Below, one piece after another: positions 46,563-54,955 of a stretch of DNA of 64,000 bases. A model generated the notes under the pieces. It saw only the letters and a list, made by a program, of their open reading frames with translations. It searched no databases and was not told where the DNA came from. The translations under genes were made by a program, and so were the position numbers. Position 1 is the first letter of the stretch; every line of letters starts with the position of its first letter. The stretch comes from Histomonas meleagridis (taxonomy: Eukaryota > Parabasalia > Tritrichomonadida > Dientamoebidae). The DNA is taken from the NCBI GenBank assembly GCA_020186115.1, contig WSYJ01000001.1:248001-312000 (forward strand), written 5' to 3'.

Positions 46563-48675
46563 ATGAAATTAATTCCAATTTTTTTGATTGTTTTTTTCAT
46601 ATTTTCATATGAAACATTTGATCCAAATACTGGAACACTTACTATTTCTAATTCAAATGAATTTCCACCTAAAAAAGATGATAACATAACAAAAATTATT
46701 ATTAATGATAATGTTACTGTTATTCCAAGTAATACATTTGAATTTTGGACGTCAATCACATCTGTTGATATTGGAGATTCAGTTATTACGATTGAAAGAT
46801 ATGCATTTTATTCTTGTACTTCATTGAAAACAATTTCTTTTGGTAATAAATTAAAAACAATTGAAAATATTGCATTTCAAAGATGTTCTTTAATAAGTGT
46901 TACATTTCCATATTCATTAATATCAATTGGAAGTTCAGCATTTAGTTCAAATATTAAATTAACAACAATTACATTTGGGAATAATATATCAATAATAAAT
47001 GATTTTGCATTTCAAAATTGTTATTCATTAGAAAATATTATAATTCCGAAATCAGTTATATATATTGGAAATGGTGTATTTAGTTTATGCTCTAAACTTC
47101 AATTTATTAATATTTCAGAAGAAAATGAATATTATTCTAATTATTATAAAGATGGAATTATTTATAATCAAAATTATACGAATCTTAACTGTTATCCGAA
47201 TGGTAATTTGAATGAAACATTTTGCGTTCCTAAATATGTTGAAATCATTGAAACATATTCATTTTATTCATGTACAAATTTGAAAAACATTATTATTCCG
47301 GATACAGTTACAACTATTGGAAGTTATTCATTTTCTCAATGTTTATTTACAAATATTTTGTTTCCAAATTCATTAACAACAATTGGAGATTATGCATTTT
47401 ATTCATGTTTCTTTACAAATATTTCATTTCCATATTCATTAATATCAATTGGAGTTTCTGCATTTAGTTCAAATAATAATTTAATAACGATTACATTTGG
47501 GAATAATATATCAATAATAAATGATTTTGCATTTCAAAATTGTTATTCATTAGAAAACATTATAATTCCGAAATCAGTTAGATATATTGGAATTGGTGTA
47601 TTTAGTTTATGCTCTAAACTTCAATTTATTAATATTTCAGAAGAAAATGAATATTATTCTAATTATTATAAAGATGGAATTATTTATAATCAAAATTATA
47701 CGAATCTTAACTGTTATCCGAATGGTAATTTGAATGAAACATTTTGCGTTCCTAAATATGTTGAAATCATTGAAACATATTCATTTTATTCATGTACAAA
47801 TTTGAAAAAACATTATTATTCCGGATACAGTTACAACTATTGGAAGTTATTCATTTTCTCAATGTCAACAACTTCAATGTATTTATTATTATGGATCTTC
47901 AGAACCATCAATTGGAAGCAATGCATTTTATAATATTTCAACTAAAGAAGTTATTGTAACTAATGTTTACAATGATACAAAATTTGGTAATTTAAACATA
48001 TTACAAGGAAATTCGAGTGAAGGCTGTGAACCAATAATAACATTGACATTTTCACAAAGTAATACATTCACTAAATCAAATTCATTTATTCAATCAAATA
48101 CATATACAAAGTCAAATACATTTTCTGATTCTAATTCTTTTACAATATCAAATACATTTACCAAATCAAATGCATTTACTCTTTCGAACACATTTTCATC
48201 TTCTTTTCCACTTGGTGCTTCTCTTTCACATTATTTAGTTCTCACACATTTTATTTCACACACGCAGACGCTGTCTATACAAAACACATTCATATCCAAT
48301 TCCATTTCACTTTACTTTAGTAATTTCACGTACACGTACACAAACACTGCAATTGTTTATTTCAATTATACAATTGTTCATTACTCCACATTCTATAGTT
48401 TTTATTCCGATTTTTACACATTCTTTTATTCCCAAACACCAAATTCCGACAGCCTTTCGTCAGAAGTATTGATTGGAATCATCTGCGGCGCCGTTGTAAT
48501 TGTTCTGATCATTATTGGAATTGTTATCTTTCTTGTTCGCACAAGCAAGAAGCGCCATTTGACATCTTCGGACTCGAGGCGCTTTAATCCCATAAATAAC
48601 AATAGTAAACAAAAGGAAGTCCCAAATAAGGAAATACAAAAACTTGCGCTTGAAGATGATGACCAATGGATTTGA
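46563..48675 (+). CDS. BspA-like surface protein D, frameshifted, with a different C-terminal end
   Basis: The open frame reaches back to 46023, but the ATG at 46563 gives a clean signal peptide (MKLIPIFLIVFFIFSYETF); genes A-C have ATT at this codon. BspA repeats nearly identical to gene C follow. At 47805-47810 there are six A where every other copy, including this gene's own first repeat at 47269, has five. This shifts the frame; reading resumes in the next frame (NIIIPDTVTTIGSYSF) and continues to 48675. After about 48190 the sequence no longer matches A-C: the membrane segment is VLIGIICGAVVIVLIIIGIVIFLV and the tail ends KLALEDDDQWI, without DPF. D is therefore a mosaic. The shift may be a real mutation or a homopolymer error. 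Confidence 0.8.
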
Positions 48676-49128
48676 TTCATTAGTTATATTAAATCAAAAA
48701 ATACGTTTTATTTCAATAAAAAATTTATTTCTAAATAATTTTATTAAATATATGTAATTAGAAAATCATTTGATAACATGCAAAGCATTGATGTTCTTCT
48801 TAATAATTAATTGTATGTAAGCAATTATTAAAATCTTTGCTTTAATTTATTTTCAATTTATTTAATAATTGCTAAACCTTTATAGATTTTCCTTTAATAT
48901 TATTTAGTAAATAATTTTACTCAATATCCATTGACATTAATATGAAACACCAAGAAATTTAAACACCACAGAAGGATTGCATCAAACCCGTTTACAACGT
49001 TCTTCCAAGAAAATTATCCGGTTATAACAGCAAATAAAAAAACCATTTTATGACAAATGAATTTGAATCGTTTACACTCTATCGTCAATAAATCATTCAA
49101 AAGGCTTTTTTGGTTGACCAAAATTCAA
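48676..49128. other. intergenic region with CCGGTTATAAC near the DnaJ gene
   Basis: AT-rich. CCGTTTACAAC (about 48989), CCGGTTATAAC (49018-49028) and TCGTTTACAC lie within 140 bp upstream of the second DnaJ gene. Nothing else is supported. Confidence 0.4.
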
Positions 49129-50364
49129 ATGGTTGTTGAAACTGAGCTTTACGACATTCTTGGAGTTAAACCAGATGTGAATGAACACGACCTTAAGAGA
49201 GCTTTTATTAAGCGTGCAAGAGAAGTTCATCCAGACAAAAATCCTAACGATCCAAATGCAACCGAAAAGTTCCAAAAAGTCAATGAAGCTTATGAGATTC
49301 TCAAAGACCCAACCAAGCGTGAAATATATGATAAATATGGTTCTAAAGGACTTGAAGAAAATCAAAATGCACCACAAGCCGATGACATTTTTTCAGCCTT
49401 TTTCGGTCCCCATGCTAACCACAAGCCTAGGACTAACAACATCACACAAGAGATTGATGTTACTCTTGAAGAGTTATACACAGGCTGTGAGAAAAATGTA
49501 TCATATACACGTTATGTTGCATGCAATGCTTGTAAAGCAACAGGTACTAAAGATGGCAAGCCAGCTCCCACTTGTCCTAAATGTGATGGCCATGGTGAAG
49601 TTATAGTTACCCATCAAACACCACAAGGATTAATTCAATCCATTCAAACATGTCCCGAATGCAATGGAATGGGCGAATCCATCACCGATGAGATCCGCTG
49701 TCCAACATGCCATGGCAAGAAGCTAATTGAAGAGACCAAAGACATTATTGTACATGTCAAACCTGGCATGGAAGATGGGGAGAAAATTGTCTTCCAAGGA
49801 GCATCTTCGGAGATCCCAGGTGCTGAAACAGGTGATGTGATTATAATTCTTAATGAAATAGCTCATGATGTATTTACCCGAAATCATAATGATCTTCTTA
49901 TACGTAAGCGCTTGACCCTTTCTGAGGCCATCTACGGCGCTCGTTTTGTCATTGAACATCTCGATGGCCGAAAACTTGTTGTTGAAACTGATGCCAAAGC
50001 AGTCATCCAACCAGGCGATGTTCAACGCATTGTCCGAGAGGGAATGCCTGTACGAGGCGATCCCTTCAATCGCGGTACTCTTTATATTATGTTTAATGTT
50101 CTTTTACCACAACAAAGCGAATTGTCCATGGAATTCCGCCATAGCTTATGTAAAGTTGTGCCGCATAGAGATGAAGCCAAAGGCATCAACACAAAAGATG
50201 AAAATGTCTTCGTCGTTAAACCAGAAATGGCAAATATCGAAGACTTCGAAAATGCAAAAAGAACTAAAAGTGAAACTAGAAGAGAGGCTTATGATGCTGA
50301 TGGTTATGATGACGATGATGAAGATGACGAAGAAGGACAACAAGTTGGATGCCAACCAATGTAA
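49129..50364 (+). CDS. type I DnaJ/Hsp40 co-chaperone, second copy, CQPM farnesylation motif
   Basis: This is a 411-residue class I J-protein, paralogue of the one at 4922-6154. The J domain starts MVVETELYDILGVKPDV and has HPD in VHPDKNPND. The Gly-rich region is reduced and lacks the GMGGG run of the paralogue. Zinc motifs are CNACKATG, CPKCDGHG, CPECNGMG and CPTCHGKK; the first has Ala where Gly is usual. The client-binding region follows, then an acidic stretch (DGYDDDDEDDEEG) and CQPM, a farnesylation signal. The upstream frame to 49057 does not fit the family. The two copies differ enough to be an old duplication, perhaps for different Hsp70 partners. Confidence 0.95.
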   Translation: MVVETELYDILGVKPDVNEHDLKRAFIKRAREVHPDKNPNDPNATEKFQKVNEAYEILKDPTKREIYDKYGSKGLEENQNAPQADDIFSAFFGPHANHKPRTNNITQEIDVTLEELYTGCEKNVSYTRYVACNACKATGTKDGKPAPTCPKCDGHGEVIVTHQTPQGLIQSIQTCPECNGMGESITDEIRCPTCHGKKLIEETKDIIVHVKPGMEDGEKIVFQGASSEIPGAETGDVIIILNEIAHDVFTRNHNDLLIRKRLTLSEAIYGARFVIEHLDGRKLVVETDAKAVIQPGDVQRIVREGMPVRGDPFNRGTLYIMFNVLLPQQSELSMEFRHSLCKVVPHRDEAKGINTKDENVFVVKPEMANIEDFENAKRTKSETRREAYDADGYDDDDEDDEEGQQVGCQPM

Positions 50365-50752
50365 GGCAAAAGTGTCATAGTCATCACTAAAATGTCAAAA
50401 AAATCAAAATGAGAATTAAAAAAAATTGATTTTAAATTTAAAAATAGAATTCATTTATAAACTGAATATGTTTTATATTTTAGTTATCTTTGTTTATTTT
50501 TCGTATTTCACAAAATCAATTTAATATTTAAAAAAAATTAATATAAATTTTGGGTTCAATGGATTAGACTGGTGATTGTTATAAATAATTCTTCATTATA
50601 ATGAGTATTTATTGCATTCATGTACATAATAACAATTTTCTTATTTTCACTTTTTTTTAGCTCTCAAATTTGGAAATTCAATTGTTTACTCTTCTTGATA
50701 AGTTTACAATGGTAACGGTTATTTACAGTTTGAGGAAAAACATATCAATTCC
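50365..50752. promoter_or_regulatory. upstream region with GGTAACGGTTA element
   Basis: This is an AT-rich gap. GGTAACGGTTA at 50711-50721 is the fullest form of the Myb-like motif in the window and lies 32 bp before the ATG at 50753. Nothing else is visible. Confidence 0.45.
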
Positions 50753-52273
50753 ATGAGCAGCAGCGGTCATGATACATTAATTGACCTAAAAAACTATTAC
50801 TCTTTTAATCATTTGGAAATGCTTCAATTTTGCTTAAACTATTCAAAAGAAGAACTCAAATCTTTTAGTATTCGTTGCAAAGTCAATAGTCTTATTGAAT
50901 TTCTTTATCTCAACGCACAGTATTGGCCTAATGCTGATTTCAATTTTTCGTATGGTTTTCATCTTTCTGTACCCATAAAAAAGTTTATTAACAAGGATGA
51001 AATTAAAGTTGTTCGTTGCAATCTTACCGATGTGCTCAAAAAATTATGCTTTACCATTCCTGATGTTGAGGAAAACAATCGATACAACATGTTAATAAGT
51101 TATTTTGCGAACTCAACATTTCCATCAATTTTTGGGAATTTTGCTTTTGATGAACTAGCGTGTGCTGCTTTCAATTTTATAGCTTTATTTATAAATGACG
51201 ACATAACAATTCGTCTTGTAGGGAGTTTTCTCAAATCATCTTTTTTTTTTCAAGAACAATTCACAGACCATTTTTTCTTTTTTATAAAAAATAAGGAAGT
51301 TCGTACCCCATCTGACCTTACGAACCTATTACAAAAGAGCTTTGAGCACAGCTATCAATACTTTTCTGAATATCAAATCGCTGCAGCCAAAAACATCATT
51401 CATTTAAAAGCCGATAAGGCGCCAACCGCTTTTTTTGAATGCTTTTTGAACGGCATAGTATCGGCGTGGCCTCTTTCTCAGAAGTTCACGAATGAGATCA
51501 AAAACAAAATTATGTCTGTTTTCCCCAAATGCAAGGACATACTCTATGCTTTAGCAGAACTCTTAAAAAAATTCAGACAAAATCATCTCGAATTTATATT
51601 TAAATGCTTTACGATACCAGGTTCAACTACATTTAGACAACTCCCTAACTACCGAGATGTTATTTTTAAGGATGGTGGTGATTTTGCTATTACAAAATTT
51701 GATAAATTCATCATTAACAACATTGTAGACTGTTGTATCGACAACAAAGATCCAACTCCATTTAGTGGTGATTTTATTGATGATGCTTTTTCTATTTGTA
51801 CAACTCAATATTTTTCTAAACCAATTAACTTTGATGGAAAACTTAAAAATTCTGAAGATCAACTTGAACGACTGCGTAAATCCAAAGAAACTATCGAATT
51901 TCTCTTCAAAATTTCCCCAAGTTTTAAATCCTTCCAAAGAACCAGCGACCGTTTAGATCACGTTTATCATGTTAACGTTCGCAAATTTGTTGAAAAATAT
52001 AAAAAGAAATCCCTCTCAAAGGAATTTGTTCAAAAGAAATTAAAAAGGTTTATTTTAGAACAATCAAAAGTTCAACTTAATATTTCTTTATTTGATCAGC
52101 AAAATCTTGAAAATATCTTTCAAAGACTTCCGAACAAAATCGACAATGAGTCCGATGCAAAGAATACTTTGTTATGGTGTTTTCAGCAAGTTAAAAATTA
52201 TATAGAGAAGCAAATATTTATAGATGATACTTTGATTGATTGTTTCTTAATTTTGCTGAAAGAAATAATTTAA
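50753..52273 (+). CDS. hypothetical helical protein, 506 residues
   Basis: I do not recognise this protein. It is mostly helical with many aromatic residues (YYSFNHLEMLQFCLNYS, FLKSSFFFQEQFTDHFFFFI), no signal peptide and no clear membrane segment despite Phe-rich runs. The C-terminal part (from about 400) is Lys-rich and may be a coiled coil (VRKFVEKYKKKSLSKEFVQ). The stretch with TFPSIFGNF, then FINDDITIRLVGSFLKSSFF has a layout like IPSTFYFFL...FIHPVFVRFVSSVF in the protein at 63110, so the two may belong to one lineage-specific family, possibly a divergent regulator of small GTPases. That link is weak. Confidence 0.7.
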   Translation: MSSSGHDTLIDLKNYYSFNHLEMLQFCLNYSKEELKSFSIRCKVNSLIEFLYLNAQYWPNADFNFSYGFHLSVPIKKFINKDEIKVVRCNLTDVLKKLCFTIPDVEENNRYNMLISYFANSTFPSIFGNFAFDELACAAFNFIALFINDDITIRLVGSFLKSSFFFQEQFTDHFFFFIKNKEVRTPSDLTNLLQKSFEHSYQYFSEYQIAAAKNIIHLKADKAPTAFFECFLNGIVSAWPLSQKFTNEIKNKIMSVFPKCKDILYALAELLKKFRQNHLEFIFKCFTIPGSTTFRQLPNYRDVIFKDGGDFAITKFDKFIINNIVDCCIDNKDPTPFSGDFIDDAFSICTTQYFSKPINFDGKLKNSEDQLERLRKSKETIEFLFKISPSFKSFQRTSDRLDHVYHVNVRKFVEKYKKKSLSKEFVQKKLKRFILEQSKVQLNISLFDQQNLENIFQRLPNKIDNESDAKNTLLWCFQQVKNYIEKQIFIDDTLIDCFLILLKEII

Positions 52274-53234
52274 TTTTTTATTTTTTTGTAAAAAGCGATT
52301 TATATGTATTTTTTAAATATAAATAATATGCAAATTGAGTCGAAGCAAAGATAAGTTTTTCATGAAATATAATTTGAAATGTTTTACAATTCATAACATT
52401 ATGTGTTCATTAACATTTTTCTTTCAAAGACAAAAAAGCTGAAAAATTTTTGTGGGTAAATAATATTAGGAGGAATAGGCATACGTAAAATACTGTTATT
52501 AAGTGGAAATGAATCTAAATTTTGATCATTAATGTAAATTTTTTTGGTACAAAAAATGATTTAATGATTCTCTAAATGAGTATTCATATGAAATAAGATG
52601 TCGTTAATAAAACTATTGCGCACAAAAAAACAGAGGAAATTGTGTAACGTTGTGTTAAATGTTATATATACTTCGAATGATATTTACAAATACACGAGTT
52701 ACATTACCAATGCTCTAAAAAATAACATACGGATGATTTTAATTGAAAAAAAGATAACATGAGACTGTTTCCTTATAAAATAAGGTGTTAGTCGTCTATA
52801 AACAATATTTATTCATGCTGAATGAAAAAAAAATTTGACCTGAAGTCTATTTGAAAATAAATTCTTAATATCTTTCATTGTATGCTATCAAACATTTTAC
52901 TCACATTATGAAAAACATAGTTATAATTAAATTTACATTGATTTTACATAGATATCTTAATTAAAAAAAAATCCTGATCAGGATGAAATACAAAAAAGTG
53001 TTGTATTCGACGGCTTATTTTCAAAGTCTTTGAAAAATTTCAATCGAGACTTCTATCAATTCTTTGTCAAAAGACTTGGCATTTTATAAACCATCAGTGG
53101 TGCTTGAAATTAATTTTTTTCTATAAGTTTCAATTGACAAAACAACACTGTGCGTACTCTATTTTTACAGTATTTGTGACAGAAGTTTTAATTCTGCCGA
53201 AAAATAGTTCACATCATTTTATAAACCTTTAGTG
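52274..53234. other. intergenic region with a short duplication
   Basis: This is nearly 1 kb of AT-rich DNA. CATTTTATAAACC(A/T)T(C/T)AGTG(A/G)TGC occurs at about 53080-53103 and again at 53215-53238, where it overlaps the start of the SH3-like gene. Elsewhere nothing is supported. Confidence 0.4.
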
Positions 53235-53456
53235 ATGCAGGATCATGACAACGAGACATTCATGAAAGAAATCAAAGTTGGTGATAGAGTCAGAGTGAGA
53301 AAAGGCGCAAAAGTATATGGCAAAGACATGAATTGGGACAGCTGGGTATACGATGCTGTTTTCAATGTAGGAGAAATTTCTGGTGAAAGAGTCGTCATTT
53401 ATCATAACGGAGGGTGCACAGGCCCAATTTATATAAGTGATCTTTACCAACCTTAA
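53235..53456 (+). CDS. small SH3-like domain protein resembling bacterial lysin C-terminal domains
   Basis: This is a 73-residue protein, essentially one small beta-barrel domain: KVGDRVRVRKGAKVYGKDM, then SWVYDAVFNVGEISGERVVI and a final IYISDLYQP. This matches the pattern VGDxVxVKxGAKTYDGxxxASFVYxxxYxVxxVxGDRVVI seen at the C-terminus of many Firmicutes and phage cell-wall hydrolases. No catalytic domain or signal peptide is present, so it is either a domain fragment or a small stand-alone binder. The gene is clearly richer in G and C than the surrounding DNA. Trichomonads are known to carry laterally acquired peptidoglycan hydrolases, and this looks like a related acquisition. The in-frame GTG at 53232 precedes the ATG. 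Confidence 0.65.
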   Translation: MQDHDNETFMKEIKVGDRVRVRKGAKVYGKDMNWDSWVYDAVFNVGEISGERVVIYHNGGCTGPIYISDLYQP

Positions 53457-53922
53457 AAAATTAACTAAAAGATCCCTTTGATATCAAAATACATATTTGA
53501 TTTATTATTTTGGATAAACTTATCTAAATTTGAAACGAGTTCAAAAATATGAGAAATTTATAGTTTTACTTGTTTGATTTAGAAAATGTAAGTGTTGACC
53601 AGACATATTGAGTACATTATTCAACTGATGAACCTTTCGATACATTAAGCGAACCAAATGCTGTACATCGATATCTATTTATTGATGCCACAACATATTT
53701 CATATTTACACTATCGAAGGAATTATAACTTATATCAGTTGGTTTTTCATAACCCAAAATATATAAATGTTAAATTAGTACATGATAAGGTTTCAATTGT
53801 TGTTACTTTTTTTCAAAAGATAAATGCGGTGATAAAACTTAAATTAACTTTAATAAAAACATGGAAGAGCTTAAGAATATCAGAAAGATAAAAATCACAA
53901 CAAAACTGCATCAATTTCAGGA
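53457..53922. other. intergenic region before a decayed BspA locus
   Basis: AT-rich, with short open frames in several phases (for example 53658-53891) but no recognisable product. It may hold decayed coding sequence. Confidence 0.35.
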
Positions 53923-54324
53923 ATGATCGCTAAAGGCGCTGATGTATTTCAATTATATCGAAGAAATTTTTATCTTGCAGCTCGAAAGTTTTTGAATTTC
54001 GGCTACTTCTCAGAACTTCCAACAGCATCACGTTCACTTGTAGCTGATGTAGAGTTAGCACTTGGTAATGTTCGTAAGAGATGGTTGCTTCAATTAACTG
54101 ATTTATTTGAATTTGTACAATTATTTAGTGCAGATATAACCATAGGGCAAGCAGTTACTAGTAATTTAGCTGAAGCTAAGAACCTTCCAGATATGCTTTC
54201 TTCTTGGACTACATCATTAGTAGAAATTGGAAATTTATTCTGGATTCGATGCAGAAAATGTACAAACCTTAGAAATATTTATATACCAAGTTCTGTTTAT
54301 TCAAATGGAAATCCATTTTTATAA
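53923..54324 (+). pseudogene. chimeric fragment: unknown coding sequence fused to a BspA repeat remnant
   Basis: The 133-residue frame begins with about 105 residues of unfamiliar helical protein (ADVFQLYRRNFYLAARKFL, VADVELALGNVRKRWLLQL) whose codon use is unlike BspA genes. It then passes into CTNLRNIYIPSSVYSNGNPF, a typical BspA/LRR_5 end, and stops. Downstream DNA continues as broken BspA sequence. Probably a fragment of another gene joined to a dead BspA copy. The origin of the first part is unknown. Confidence 0.45.
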
Positions 54325-54945
54325 TGCAACAACAGTTATGACATTAGAAACATATCAAAATAAAACATTTGGAAATATGTGTGTCAATAAGGACAATACT
54401 TGACTAATGTCTTCCGCTAACACTCATATTCACTAAATCAAATACATTTACAAATAGTAATACATTTATCAGATCAAATACATTTACTAAATCAAAAAAA
54501 AGTATCGATTCAAATACTTAAGTTAATACATTTTTGATGAATTTTTCTTTAGTTAATTTTACTTTCGTTAACACTTATACTTTAATTTATTCTTTATCAT
54601 ATATAAAAGCTTTATCAATTTGCTGTTGCGCTTTCTTGAGGTCTTGTTCAATTGCTTTTATTGAATCTGAAACAAAGTGTATTTATGTCAATTTTATATA
54701 TTATAATTATACAATCATATATTATCCAGAATATTTTACTTATTATCCGAGTTTCTCTTATGTTTCTTATATCGAAGATGTAATAATAAACACTGATGAT
54801 AATAATACATTAATTATCATTATAATTGGTGTTGTCAGAGATAAAATGATTGAAAAAATTAACAAACGATATCGTAGAATTCTAAATACAAATAAAAAAA
54901 AAGTATTTTATATTTGTTTTTATTATATAAATCACATATAACACA
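54325..54945 (+). pseudogene. decayed C-terminal region of a BspA-like gene
   Basis: In shifting frames this stretch still reads TKSNTFTNSNTFIRSNTFTK (about 54435-54497), then a stop. The frame 54534-54941 has FTFVNTYTLIY, INFIYYNYTIIYYPEYFTYYPSF-like text and a short Ile-rich segment (TLIIIIIGVV), matching the region before and at the membrane segment of genes A-D. The Ile-rich segment is truncated and the DPF tail is lost. It marks a fifth BspA locus in the window. Confidence 0.7.
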
Positions 54946-54955
54946 AAAAGATATT

